From JACRBK01 sp964427955 (lineage in GTDB: Bacteria > Chloroflexota > Anaerolineae > Aggregatilineales > Aggregatilineaceae): 47,092 nucleotides of DNA. The position numbers were made by a program, and so were the translations under genes. The notes under the pieces were generated by a model. That model worked only from the letters and a program-made list of their open reading frames with translations. It was not told the DNA's origin and did no database searches. Shown here one piece after another: positions 24,208 to 34,300 of this stretch. The stretch spans positions 1 to 47,092 of the forward strand of contig CAYRWY010000008.1 of NCBI GenBank assembly GCA_964427955.1, given 5' to 3'. Position 1 is the stretch's first letter. Every line of letters starts with the position of its first letter.

Positions 24208-25968
24208 ATGAAGATGTTCAGTCGCCTGGGGCCTTTTCTGAGGCCCTACTGGAAACCGGCGGTCATTGCACCGCTTTTGATGGTGCTGGAAGTATCGATG
24301 GACCTGATGCTGCCGCGCCAGATGCAGCACATTGTAGATCAGGGTATTGCCGCCAACAATCTCACCGTCGTTTTGCACACCGGGCTGCTGATGATCGTCA
24401 TGACGCTGCTCGGCGCGGTGGGTGGCATTGGCTGCACAATCTTCGCGGTGCGGGCTGCGATGAGTTTCGGCGCGGATCTGCGCAGCGCGACGTATCGCAA
24501 GGTGCAAACGCTGTCGTTTGGCAACCTGGATAAACTGGGGACGGGGCAGCTCGTCACGCGCCTGACCAACGACGTGAACCAGGTCCAGGAAATGGTGCTC
24601 ATCGCGCTGCGCATCCTGGTGCGCACGCCCCTGCTGGTGGTGGGCAGCCTCATCATGGCGATCCTCACCAGCCCGCGCCTGGCCCTGCTGCTGGGTGTGC
24701 TGATGCCGTTCTTGATCGTGATGCTGGGTCTCGTGATCCGGCGCTCGGTGCCGCTCTACACGCGCTTGCAGGACAACCTGGACCGGCTGAATACCGTCAT
24801 CCAGGAAAATCTCTCCGGCGTGCGCGTCGTCAAAGCCTTCGTGCGCGGCGATCATGAACAGCAGCGTTTTGGCACGTCCAACGACGACCTGATGTACAGC
24901 TCGATCCAGGCCATGCAGCTCAGCGCGGTGGTCGGTCCCTTCATGCTGCTCGCCATGAACTTCGGGATCGGGGCCGTGATCTGGTTCGGCGGGGTCGCGA
25001 CGATCAAACACAGCATGACGGTGGGCGAGATCATCGCGTTCGTGAACTACCTGCGCCAGACCTTGTTTTCGTTGATGATGGTCAGCATGTTGATGATCCG
25101 CATTTCGCGCGCGCAAGCCTCGGCGGAACGGCTGATCGAAGTGCTGGACAGCCAGCCGGAGATCCAGGATCGGGCGACGGCACGCAACGGGCAAACGGTA
25201 GCCGGGCGCATCACGTTCGAGCACGTGACGTTCAGCTACGACGACTCCGAACCGGTCCTGCAAGACCTCAGCTTCGAGGCCAGCCCCGGACAGACCGTCG
25301 CCATCCTGGGCGCTACCGGATCGGGCAAATCCAGCCTGATCCACCTCATCCCGCGCTTTTACGACGTGGACAGCGGGCGGATCTTGATCGATGGCCACGA
25401 CGTGCGCGATCTGCCGCAGGCCGATCTGCGCGCCCAGATCGGGATCGCCCTGCAAGAAGCGCTGCTGTTCTCCGGCACGATCTACGACAACATCCGCCAG
25501 GGACGCGACGACGCCACCGAAGACGAGGTCATCGCGGCGGCCAAAGCCGCCCAGGCGCACGACTTCATCGCGGCGCTGCCCGCAGGCTACCAGACCGACC
25601 TGGGACAGCGCGGCGTCAATCTCTCCGGGGGGCAGAAGCAGCGCATTGCCATCGCCCGCGCCCTGGTCCGCCGCCCGGCCATCCTGATCCTGGACGACAG
25701 CACCAGCGCGGTCGATGTCGAAACCGAAAGCAAAATCCAGCAAGCCATCGACGATCTGATGCAGGGCCATACCAGCGTGGTCGTCGCCCAACGCATCAGC
25801 ACCGTGCTGACGGCGGATAAGATTTTGGTCCTGGACGATGGCTGCATCGTTGCCCAGGGCACCCATCAGGAATTGATGCTCTCCAGCCCGCTCTACCGCG
25901 AAATCTACGAGTCCCAATTGGGGAACGGCGCGTTGGCCGCGCAAGGGGGAAATCATGGCAGCCGCTAA
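24208..25968 (+). CDS. Heterodimeric ABC exporter subunit with degenerate ATP site
   Basis: 586-residue half-exporter: transmembrane domain about 15-310, nucleotide-binding domain about 335-570. Walker A GATGSGKSS 368-376 and signature LSGGQ 472-476 are normal, but Walker B ends in Asp-Asp (LILDD 493-497; Asp497 replaces the catalytic Glu) and the switch His is Gln528 (VVAQRIST). This is the pattern of the non-catalytic partner in heterodimeric exporters such as TM287/288, BmrC/BmrD and YheI/YheH. AGAGGA precedes the ATG. The gene overlaps its partner by 14 bases. Together they would export a hydrophobic or peptide substrate; regulation by the divergent two-component system is inferred. Confidence 0.93.
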   Translation: MKMFSRLGPFLRPYWKPAVIAPLLMVLEVSMDLMLPRQMQHIVDQGIAANNLTVVLHTGLLMIVMTLLGAVGGIGCTIFAVRAAMSFGADLRSATYRKVQTLSFGNLDKLGTGQLVTRLTNDVNQVQEMVLIALRILVRTPLLVVGSLIMAILTSPRLALLLGVLMPFLIVMLGLVIRRSVPLYTRLQDNLDRLNTVIQENLSGVRVVKAFVRGDHEQQRFGTSNDDLMYSSIQAMQLSAVVGPFMLLAMNFGIGAVIWFGGVATIKHSMTVGEIIAFVNYLRQTLFSLMMVSMLMIRISRAQASAERLIEVLDSQPEIQDRATARNGQTVAGRITFEHVTFSYDDSEPVLQDLSFEASPGQTVAILGATGSGKSSLIHLIPRFYDVDSGRILIDGHDVRDLPQADLRAQIGIALQEALLFSGTIYDNIRQGRDDATEDEVIAAAKAAQAHDFIAALPAGYQTDLGQRGVNLSGGQKQRIAIARALVRRPAILILDDSTSAVDVETESKIQQAIDDLMQGHTSVVVAQRISTVLTADKILVLDDGCIVAQGTHQELMLSSPLYREIYESQLGNGALAAQGGNHGSR

Positions 25969-27823
25969 AGAACGCGTCCAACCAGATTTTCACGTCGGTC
26001 CCCGGCGTCCCAGCTTCGAAGGCCCGGTTGTGCGCGCCAGGGATACACAGGGGGCGCTGCTGCGCCTGTGGCATTATCTAGAGCGGCAGCGTTGGGCGCT
26101 GGTGATCGTCACCGCCCTGGTCACGCTGACCACCGCGTTGAGCCTGCTCGGTCCTTATTTGATGGGCGTCGCCATCGACCAATATATCGCGAAAGCAGAT
26201 CGGGCGGGGCTGGCGCGGATCGTGGCGCTGATGATGGTCACCTACGTCGCGCAGTCGGGCACGACCTGGATTCAGTCGATCCTGATGATCCGTATCTCGC
26301 AGCAGACAGTGCGAGAGTTACGCTGGGATCTGTTCGCCAAGCTGCAAACGCTGGCGCTGCGCTTCTTCGACCAGCGGCCTCACGGCGAATTGATGAGCCG
26401 TCTGACCAACGACATCGAGAATGTCAACGCCGTGCTCAGCGAGAACGTCACCAGCTTTTTGTCCAGCGTGCTGACCCTGATCGGCGTGGTCATCATGATG
26501 CTGGCGCTCAACGTCCCGCTGGCCCTGGTCAGCCTGATCACCGTACCGCTGATGGTGCTGCTCACGCGCTACATCGCCCGCAACAGCCGCCAGGGCTTCC
26601 GCGATCAGCAGGAGGCGCTGGGCATTCTGAACGGCCTGATCGAAGAAACGATCAGCGGCGGCAAGGTCATCCGGGCATATGGGCGCGAGGAAGCCGTCAT
26701 CAGCGACTTCGAGCGGAACAATCAACGGCTGCGCGACACGTCGATCCGCGCCCAGACGTATGCCGGGTTCCTGGGGCCGGGCGGCAACCTGATCAATAAC
26801 TTCGGGTTCGTGGTGGTCGCCAGCGTGGGCGGCTGGATGGCGATCAAGGGCTGGGCAACGGTCGGGATCATCGCCAGCTTCTTGACCTACGCCCAGCAGT
26901 TGCGCAACCCGATCAACCAGATCGCCAGCCTGTTCAACTCGATCCAGTCGGCGCTGGCGGGAGCTGAGCGCGTCTTCGAGGTACAGGACGAACCGCCGGA
27001 ATTCGAAGACGTGCCCGATGCCGTGGCGCTGGAAACCACCCGCGGCGACGTAGCGTTCGACCAGGTGTCATTTGGCTACCAGGAGAACATCCCCGTCCTC
27101 AAAAACGTCAGCCTGCACGCCGAACCGGGCCAGACCGTCGCGCTGGTCGGACCCACCGGCGCGGGCAAGACGACGATCATCAACCTGCTGTCCCGCTTCT
27201 ACGACGTGGACGCGGGGATGATCCGGATCGACGGGCACGACCTGCGCGACGTGAAAAAAGCTGATCTGCGCCGCCGCCTGGGCATCGTGCTTCAGGATAC
27301 GTTCCTGTTCTCCGAATCCGTGATGGAAAACATCCGCTATGGGCGTCTGGAAGCGACCGACGACGAGGTGATCGCCGCGGCGAAGATGGCGAATGCCGAT
27401 CACTTCATCCGCCGCCTGCCGCAGGGTTATCACACCCTCCTGTCCGAGCGCGCCGGGAACCTGAGCCAGGGCCAGCGGCAGTTGCTCGCCATTGCCCGCG
27501 CGATTCTGGCCGATCCGGGGATTCTGATCCTCGACGAGGCGACCAGCAGCGTGGATACCCGCACGGAAAGCCAGATTCAAGAGGCCATGCTGCGCCTGAT
27601 GGAAGGGCGCACCAGCTTCGTGATCGCCCACCGCTTGAGCACGATCCGCGACGCCGACAACATCCTGGTGATCCGCGAGGGCGAAATCATCGAGAGCGGC
27701 ACGCACGCCGCCCTGCTGGAACAGCGCGGGTTCTATCACCACCTGTATATGAGCCAGTTCAAAGGCACGCAGCACCCGTTTAGGCAGATTGACGTAGAAG
27801 AGCCGGGCGCCGTCCGTCTATAA
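25955..27823 (+). CDS. Heterodimeric ABC exporter subunit, catalytic partner
   Basis: 622-residue half-exporter with a 35-residue soluble N-terminal extension. Transmembrane domain about 40-335; nucleotide-binding domain about 360-600. Walker A GPTGAGKTT 399-407, Walker B LILDE with Glu528, switch His559 - all catalytic. Its signature is LSQGQ (503-507) instead of LSGGQ, and this altered signature would face the degenerate Walker B of the upstream partner, completing one dead and one live ATP site. This reciprocal pattern is strong evidence for a heterodimer. The 14-base overlap with the upstream gene ensures equal production. Confidence 0.94.
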   Translation: MAAAKERVQPDFHVGPRRPSFEGPVVRARDTQGALLRLWHYLERQRWALVIVTALVTLTTALSLLGPYLMGVAIDQYIAKADRAGLARIVALMMVTYVAQSGTTWIQSILMIRISQQTVRELRWDLFAKLQTLALRFFDQRPHGELMSRLTNDIENVNAVLSENVTSFLSSVLTLIGVVIMMLALNVPLALVSLITVPLMVLLTRYIARNSRQGFRDQQEALGILNGLIEETISGGKVIRAYGREEAVISDFERNNQRLRDTSIRAQTYAGFLGPGGNLINNFGFVVVASVGGWMAIKGWATVGIIASFLTYAQQLRNPINQIASLFNSIQSALAGAERVFEVQDEPPEFEDVPDAVALETTRGDVAFDQVSFGYQENIPVLKNVSLHAEPGQTVALVGPTGAGKTTIINLLSRFYDVDAGMIRIDGHDLRDVKKADLRRRLGIVLQDTFLFSESVMENIRYGRLEATDDEVIAAAKMANADHFIRRLPQGYHTLLSERAGNLSQGQRQLLAIARAILADPGILILDEATSSVDTRTESQIQEAMLRLMEGRTSFVIAHRLSTIRDADNILVIREGEIIESGTHAALLEQRGFYHHLYMSQFKGTQHPFRQIDVEEPGAVRL

Positions 27824-27843
27824 TGCTGCGTTGAGAGGTAGCG

Positions 27844-28587
27844 ATGAGTATTCAGTCGATTCCCAACTACGACAGCCCGCGCGAAGATCGCGTGCTCACC
27901 CGCGACGAAGTCAAGGCGCGGTTCGATCATGAGACCGCCGCCGTCTACAGCCAGGATTCGCCCGTTTACCTGCCCGACTTCGCCAACGCCTTTGCGCTGG
28001 TGATCCGGTCCGCCGAGGGCCTGCTGCCCGATCCGCTGCGCTTTTTGGACCTCGGCGCGGGCACAGGCAACCTGTCGCGGCGGATGCTGGAAGCCCGGCC
28101 CGGCAGTCACGGCACGCTGGTCGATTTTTCGCCGAACATGCTGGAAGGCACCCGCGTCGTCCTGGCCGCCTACCCGGGGCACTACGACACGGTCTGCGGG
28201 GATTTCTTCACCGTCGAGCTGCCCGATCAGTCCTTCGACATGGTGATTTCCAGCTTTGCGCTGCATCACGCACGCGGCAGGGACGAATACTTGCAGATCT
28301 ACCGCCAGGTGCGGCGCTGGCTCAAGCCCGGCGGGGTGTTCACCTGCTGCGATGTGGTCAGCGGTGACCATCCTCAATGGACGGCGCTCAACGAACAGGG
28401 CTGGAAAGACTACCTGCGCCGGGTCGATTTTTCGGAGGAGCAGATCGAGCGCATCTTCGCGAGCTACCACGTCGAAGATACGCCGACCTCGCTGTTCCAA
28501 CACCTGACGCTGTTGCACGAGGCCGGTTTCGAACAAGCGGACGTGCTGTGGAAGCAATACAACTTTGCGGTGTACTGCGCGAGGTAA
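27844..28587 (+). CDS. Class I SAM-dependent methyltransferase
   Basis: 247-residue Rossmann-fold methyltransferase. SAM-binding motif I FLDLGAGTGNLSRRM (about 68-82), motif II-like acidic strand with DFSPNMLEGT near 98, and motif IV-like DMVISSFALHHAR near 131-143, followed by LKPGGVF. The substrate is not evident; the fold resembles UbiE/Methyltransf_25-type small-molecule enzymes. GAGAGG lies before the ATG, 20 bases after the ABC stop, so it may be the third gene of the exporter operon and could modify or resist the exported compound (inference). The next gene starts 8 bases downstream. Confidence 0.88.
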   Translation: MSIQSIPNYDSPREDRVLTRDEVKARFDHETAAVYSQDSPVYLPDFANAFALVIRSAEGLLPDPLRFLDLGAGTGNLSRRMLEARPGSHGTLVDFSPNMLEGTRVVLAAYPGHYDTVCGDFFTVELPDQSFDMVISSFALHHARGRDEYLQIYRQVRRWLKPGGVFTCCDVVSGDHPQWTALNEQGWKDYLRRVDFSEEQIERIFASYHVEDTPTSLFQHLTLLHEAGFEQADVLWKQYNFAVYCAR

Positions 28588-28595
28588 AAGCAAAC

Positions 28596-29510
28596 ATGAC
28601 CGACACGGTAGCCATTCTGGGCGCGGGCGCGATGGGGGCGGTGTATGCCAGCCGGTTCTACGACCTGGACCCGGCCTGCATCTCGCTGGTCGCCTCCGGC
28701 GAGCGTTATCACCGTCTCAAGCAAGATGGGCTGATCATCAACCAGTGGCGCTATGACATCCCGGTCTTCGCGCCGGAGGAAGCGGCCCCGCCCGCCGACC
28801 TGGTGATCGTCGCGCTCAAACACAACCACCTGGCGGCGGCGCTGCCCGATCTGCGCCCGCGGGTGGGCGATCAGACCCTCATCCTGTCCGTGATGAACGG
28901 CATCGACAGCGAAAGCGTGATCGCCGAGCACTACGGCGCGGACAAGACTCTGCTATGCGTCGCGGTGGGCATCGACGCCCAGCGCCGCGACCAGATCATC
29001 AACTACAGCAAGATCGGCACGCTGTATTTCGGCGAAGCGGACAACACGACCCTCAGTACGCGGGTGCAGCGCGTCCAGCAGATCCTCAGCCGCGCCGGAA
29101 TTCCCCACGAGACGCCCGCCGACATGGTCCGAATGCTGTGGTGGAAGCTCATGATCAACGTCGGCATCAACCAGACCTCGGCCATTCTGCACGCGCCCTA
29201 CGGCATCTTCCAGACCGATCCCCACGCCCAGGCGATCATGGAAGCCGCCATGCGCGAGGTGATCGCGGTCGCCCAGGCCGCCCACGTCAACCTGACGCTG
29301 GACGACCTGCCCGGCTGGTACAAGGTGCTCAACACCCTCCACCCGCAGGGCAAAACCTCCCTGCTGCAAGATGTCGAAGCGGGCCGCACCACCGAAGTCG
29401 ATATTTTCGCGGGCAAAATCATCGAACTAGGCCGGACGTACGGCATCCCGACGCCCGTCAACGACCTGCTGCTGCACGCCATCAAAGTGATCGAGCGGGC
29501 TGCTCAGTGA
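28596..29510 (+). CDS. Ketopantoate reductase (PanE/ApbA) family protein
   Basis: 304 residues from the ATG at 28596, chosen because the Rossmann motif VAILGAGAMGAVYA starts right there; an in-frame ATG at 28377 lies inside the methyltransferase gene. The NADP-binding N-terminal half and helical C-terminal half fit 2-dehydropantoate 2-reductase. LWWKLMINVGINQTSAIL (about residues 187-204) carries the family catalytic Lys and N-x-x-x-N...A pattern, and DVEAGRTTEVD near 264-274 matches the family's C-terminal E-x-D segment. It may reduce ketopantoate in pantothenate synthesis or a related 2-keto acid. Translationally close to the methyltransferase. Convergent with and overlapping the next minus gene by 7 bases. 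Confidence 0.87.
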   Translation: MTDTVAILGAGAMGAVYASRFYDLDPACISLVASGERYHRLKQDGLIINQWRYDIPVFAPEEAAPPADLVIVALKHNHLAAALPDLRPRVGDQTLILSVMNGIDSESVIAEHYGADKTLLCVAVGIDAQRRDQIINYSKIGTLYFGEADNTTLSTRVQRVQQILSRAGIPHETPADMVRMLWWKLMINVGINQTSAILHAPYGIFQTDPHAQAIMEAAMREVIAVAQAAHVNLTLDDLPGWYKVLNTLHPQGKTSLLQDVEAGRTTEVDIFAGKIIELGRTYGIPTPVNDLLLHAIKVIERAAQ

Positions 29511-31162
29511 CCTAGCGGCACGGTGATGTCGCAGATCACCTCGTACGACAGCCGCTTGCCGGTGATCCGGAACGTGCCGGATTCGGCTGACCACTGCGTC
29601 GAGTAGGTAATCACGTAGCGTTCGTCGGCGATCTTCACCGGACGCGAGGAGCGCACGCGCAGCCGTTCGCTGCCGACCATGATCCTGCCGGGATCGATGC
29701 GCGGCGCCTGCTGCGCCTCCTGGATGGTCGCGACGGCGGGCGGCACGAAATCGATGGTGACCCACTGCCCGGCGCGTAAGGGGCCGTTCGACGTCATACA
29801 CGTCTCCAGCGAGAGATGGTTCGTGGCCGGAGGCGGAGTATATTCCGCGATGGGCACGTCCGGGCAATCGCCCGTCGATTCGACCGCCGCCGCGCGTATC
29901 CAATTGCTGTTGGGAAGCTGCCACCAGATCGCCCCGTCGGCATCCGTCGTTTGCAGCACCGGATCGACCAGCGTGCCCGCCGCGATGGGATTGGCAATCT
30001 CGTAGTACGTCCCCGGTCCGGCCCACAGGCTCACGTTCTCGCGCACACGCCGCACGCACTGCGCCACGCCCTCGTCCGGGTTAGGCGATACCGGCGTCGG
30101 CGTGGGGGCAAAGTGGGCGGCGACCAACGCGTCGAGCGCGGCCTGATCCAGCGGCGCGGGCAGCGTCAGGCGGTAGGGCAGATTATTGACCGGCAGCGCG
30201 GCCAGTGGGCCGAGATCGTAAGGCGCCGCCGGAGTGGGCGCGCCGGATGAGGGCAGATCCGTCTGCGCCCCTGCCGGGACAAAGCGAGTTTCGCCCTGGG
30301 CGGACACCTCGATCTGCCCGTCCAGGACGCTGATCCGCAGCCGCCCGTCCGCCTGCGTCTGCACGAAGATCGTCCCGGCCAGACTCAAGTCGGCCCCGTT
30401 CACCGTCAAATGGACTTGCGTGCGGACATTGGGCGTCTGGATCAGCAGGCCGCTTTGGGGCGCGCGATCACACCAGGCATCGTCGGCGCCGGTCTGCACG
30501 TCGAAGACCTGAAAGGGGCGGAAAAAAGGCGTGTTTTCGTCCACAACATTGAGCGCCGAAACCGGCGCGGCGGACGTGATAAGGCTGGTCGAGGCCCAAC
30601 CCAGTTGGTTCGAGCCGGGCACGAAGACGCGCAGCCAGAGGCCATCCCGGGTCCGCCCGTTGGCGATTACCGTATCCCGCAGGCCCAGTTCCTTGAGGAT
30701 GTCGCCATCGTCGGCAGGTGTGGCCCGGAGGTAGAGCAGTCCGGTCGAGGAAACCGCTAAAGCGGGCACAGGCGGCACAAGGTTGTCCAGGGTGACGTCG
30801 CCGAAGGCCAGCAGCGCGACGCTGTGTTCTTCCGTGACGGCGAGATCGGCACGAATCTGCATCAGGGCCACGCTCCAGGCCGCCGGATCGCCGCCGATCT
30901 GGATCTGGCGCAGCGCCTCCGCCGCGCTGCGATCCCCCGGCGCGCCGAACGCCGTCTCTTCTGATTGGAACGCCGCCCGGATCAAGCCGTTGCCGTAGCA
31001 CGCCTGATCGTGATCCAACCCATTGCAGGCCGAGCTGGCGCGAGCCATCGCCAACAGCACGTTCGCCGGACACTGGCCCCCCTCCTGTGCTTGAATGGGA
31101 GCCGGTGCGCCAAGCAGCCCCATGATCCCGGCCAAAACCAGCCATAACCCATACTTTTTCAT
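29504..31162 (-). CDS. Secreted protein with SH3-like domains and a FecR-like domain
   Basis: 552 residues from the ATG at 31162, where a gggggtga ribosome site and a classic signal peptide (MKKYGLWLVLAG...AQA, about 1-26) begin; the longer frame to 31288 lacks both. Regions: a Cys-containing helical N-terminus with repeated short strands (27-130), a degenerate SH3b domain (about 135-205; GRTRDGLWLRVFVPGSNQLGW), a FecR-like strand-rich domain (about 240-310; LSLAGTIFVQTQADGRL...VPAGAQTDL), a Pro/Thr linker, a second SH3b domain (about 375-435; LWAGPGTYYEI...IWWQLPNSNW) and an unknown C-terminal beta domain with two Cys. Probably a cell-surface binding or sensing protein. No catalytic motif found. 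Confidence 0.75.
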   Translation of the reverse strand: MKKYGLWLVLAGIMGLLGAPAPIQAQEGGQCPANVLLAMARASSACNGLDHDQACYGNGLIRAAFQSEETAFGAPGDRSAAEALRQIQIGGDPAAWSVALMQIRADLAVTEEHSVALLAFGDVTLDNLVPPVPALAVSSTGLLYLRATPADDGDILKELGLRDTVIANGRTRDGLWLRVFVPGSNQLGWASTSLITSAAPVSALNVVDENTPFFRPFQVFDVQTGADDAWCDRAPQSGLLIQTPNVRTQVHLTVNGADLSLAGTIFVQTQADGRLRISVLDGQIEVSAQGETRFVPAGAQTDLPSSGAPTPAAPYDLGPLAALPVNNLPYRLTLPAPLDQAALDALVAAHFAPTPTPVSPNPDEGVAQCVRRVRENVSLWAGPGTYYEIANPIAAGTLVDPVLQTTDADGAIWWQLPNSNWIRAAAVESTGDCPDVPIAEYTPPPATNHLSLETCMTSNGPLRAGQWVTIDFVPPAVATIQEAQQAPRIDPGRIMVGSERLRVRSSRPVKIADERYVITYSTQWSAESGTFRITGKRLSYEVICDITVPLGH

Positions 31163-31192
31163 GGGATCACCCCCTCGACCACTCTTTTTCAC

Positions 31193-31201
31193 ACTATAGC
31201 A
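31193..31201 (-). promoter_or_regulatory. Extended -10 promoter for the SH3/FecR protein gene
   Basis: Minus-strand TGC TATAGT (31201-31193) matches the TGn-TATAAT extended -10 pattern, 31 bases upstream of the start codon. No good -35 box is needed or seen. Confidence 0.5.
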
Positions 31202-31288
31202 CGACTGGCTCCTACAGGTGGAGTAGCGTAGCTTGGGCATAGTGGAGGCGTGGGCCGGGCGTACAAAGTGCAACACCCCAATTCTCAC

Positions 31289-31294
31289 TATAAT
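31289..31294 (+). promoter_or_regulatory. -10 box of the exported-protein operon
   Basis: Perfect TATAAT at 31289-31294, 50 bases upstream of the 1266-residue protein's ATG. The -35 position has no match to TTGACA, so an activator or another sigma factor may be involved. Likely start of the six-gene transcript 31345-40492. Confidence 0.5.
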
Positions 31295-31344
31295 GAAATA
31301 GAGACGCGCAACCCACCGTTATTAGGCATTAGGGACATATAATC

Positions 31345-34300
31345 ATGAAGAAAACACGCTTCTTGATCGCCGTGATGATGGCGCTGTCGGCGATGGTGGG
31401 CATCGTGCTGGCGCAGGGGGATGGCACCACCGGGCCGTCCTTCGCCGCCGTGCGCGAAATTGGGCAGGTCCGTCCCCAGGGCATCCAGTACGATCCCCAC
31501 TTCGACCGCTTCGTGATGGTCGATCTACAGGGGCGATTGCTGCTGGTGGACGGAGCGACCGCCGACATCCAACACGTGCTGTACGACACCGGTCCCTACA
31601 ACGCCTACGCGTTCAGCCACGATGGGCGCTGGCTGGCGGTGGCGATTGGCCGCCGGGTCGAGTTATGGGACACGCAGGCGGGGACGGTGGCGGCGGATGT
31701 CGAACCGGACGCGCTGTACATCCAGGGGCCGCTGGAATTTTCGGACGACGATACCCTGCTGCTGATCAATGCGGTCGTCCCTGCCCCGGTGGAACTGCGC
31801 CGCAGCGAAAATGATACGGTCAATCTGCCCCACCTGTGGGATATTCCGGCGGCACGCGATGGCGCGATCAGCACCCTGCCGGAAAGTTACGAGATTTATC
31901 CCTTCTACGACTACCTGTTCGGGTTCATCCTGGGACCACACCATAAAGTGATCGGCGCGCTGCCCCAACGCCTGCTCCTGATCGACGCGGGCAGCCGCAG
32001 TCTGCCGGTGCTCACCGAAGTGGCGTCGGATCGCTACGAGCGCGATCCCATCAGCGCCTGGTTCAGCCTGCGCGGCGATCAAATGTACATCCTGCCGCAG
32101 GGCCGCAACGCCCTGGTCCAGTTGAATTCAGAAACGGGGACGCAGGTCGAATTCCCGCTGGGATGGGACCTGGACCGCAAGGGCGTTCTCTCGATCAAGG
32201 ATCTAGTGCTGAGCGACCAGGCGCGCATCATCGGCGAACCGCACAGCCGCGGCACGAATTCGTTCTTGCGGCTGCTGTTGGGCGAGGGTTATCCCGGCAA
32301 CTGGAATTATCACCCGCTGACCGTGATGCTGATCGACATTCTGGAGCCGGTCTTCCCCGGACAGGACCAGATGGGCTTCTTGATCTACGTGATGGACGAC
32401 GAAACCGGGCGTGGGATGCTCGACCTGGTACACCCGTCCGATGCCATGCAGATGACGCTGCATCCCGACGGCCAACACCTGGCTGTGCGCCGGATGTCTG
32501 GGGATCAACCCATCGAAGTCTACAACCTGGATACGGGCGTGCTCGAAAAAACGTATCTCCCCGCGCTGCCCGATCCCGATGGAACGCAGATTCTGTCCTA
32601 CAACGGCGCCGGCGATGTCCTGGTCTGCGACTTCCAGCGGTTCGACGTTGCGACCGGGGCCGTGCTGCGCGAGAACCTGGACTACGTCGGCGGGTTCGAC
32701 GACTACTACTTCACGCAGGACAGCCGGTCGGTGGTCACCTTGAGCGGCTCGGCCTGGTGGCAGTGGGACATCGCCACCGGGCAGGTGATCCGCCGCGAGC
32801 GGGTCAGCCTGCGCGGCTCGATTGTCAGCGTAAGCGCGGACGCGCACCGGTTCCTGACGCGAATCGATACGGACGACGGCGCGCTGATCGAGGTAGTGGA
32901 CGTGGGCACCGGGCAGCGCCACAGCGTGTTGATCAAAAGCCTGCCGGGGTACTCGCTGGTGGACATCAAACCCAGCCCGAACTGGGAGAATTACATCGCC
33001 GTCTATACGGGGAACTACAATCCCGAGGCCATCGCGTTGTACAACCTCTACGATGGCCAGCGCTGGTTCCTGGCGCGCGACGATCTGCCGTCGCTGAATA
33101 ACCCGCAGTACGGCTGGGTGGACGACGACACAGCGTACATCAGCGGCGAAGGCTATAGCGACAGCGCGCAAGGGAGCCGCATGTATGGCATCGACTACGA
33201 TGCGTCCGGTCTTCCGGCGTGCCTGGTCGGGAATTTCCCCGGCGAGTGGCCGTCCTGGCTGGACTTGTGGGAACGGCTCAACGCGCGCCTCTCCTCGACG
33301 GCATTGGATATGCTGTCCCAAACGCTGTGCGAGGCGGTACCCGGTCCCATCGAGGACGTCAACGCGATCTTTTATCCCTCGCCGACGCCCTCGCTGCCGC
33401 CGGTCACCGCCACTCCGGCCAAGATCGCGGGCGTGCCAGTGTGTTTGACCAGCCGCTTCCCGGACGAAGCGGTGAAGTACGCCGCCATCTGGCGGGAGAT
33501 TTCGGCGGGACTGTCGCCGGAAGATGCCGCCGCCCTGGAACAACTGCTGTGCGAGGGCCTGAGCGGGGCGTCCTTGACCGGTCCGGCCAGCGGCGGCAGC
33601 GCCGCGACCGTCTCCAGCGTGCGGGTGATGACGGTGGATATGGCGACCGGCACGCGCGCTTATGGGGGCTACCTCCCGCCGCGCCCGTCCTCCCGCAAAT
33701 TGTCTTTGTCGCTGGTGGTCGAAGAATTCAGGCGCACCATGCGTTTTGATCCGTCGGGGGCCAAGCTCAGCCCGGACGGCACGCTGTTGGGGGTCTGGAC
33801 GCCGGAAGGGCATATCGTCCTTTACCGCTTGCTGACGACGTATGACACGCTGGCCGACACGGCGACGGCCACCTTTGCCCCGCCAACCGATCAGCCGCGC
33901 TCGATTGCCGTGCAGCCTCCGGCCACCCAGCCTTTCGAGTGGGTGGGAGAGCCGCGCCCGACCATGACGCCCACCATCACGCCGACCGCCCCGCCGCGCC
34001 CGATTGAATTCGTCAGCCAGCCGGATCTCGGGCAGGTGCAGGAGTTGTGTCCCTCGAATACGCGCTACGACATCAGCACGCCGCCGCCCGGTTACAGCGC
34101 GAGCGGCTACCTGCTGGCCGAAAAGAGTGGCAGCCCGCTAGTCTGGGTGCTCGATACCGCCACCGGGGACTTCTGGCCGGACGACACCATCCCGCGCTGC
34201 GACGACTGCCAGTATTCGTTCGACTACGACTGGGAAGTCGGGCAGCGCAACGGCGACCTGGTCGTCTCGCGGCCCGACGGCAGCCAGACGCGCGTGCTGT

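Noticed and set aside
24157..25956. Minus-strand open frame of 599 codons opposite the first heterodimer exporter gene
   Set aside because: His/Asp/Gln/Gly-rich shadow without recognisable domains; the plus strand has a full ABC exporter.
28377..28595. Longer N-terminus for the PanE-family protein
   Set aside because: It overlaps the methyltransferase gene in a different frame, and the Rossmann motif begins directly after the ATG at 28596.
31163..31288. Longer N-terminus for the SH3/FecR protein
   Set aside because: It would bury the signal peptide at residue 43 and cover the extended -10 promoter.
32203..33813. Minus-strand open frame of 536 codons within the propeller gene
   Set aside because: Shadow frame; the plus frame has a signal peptide, propeller repeats and the duplicated Cys module.
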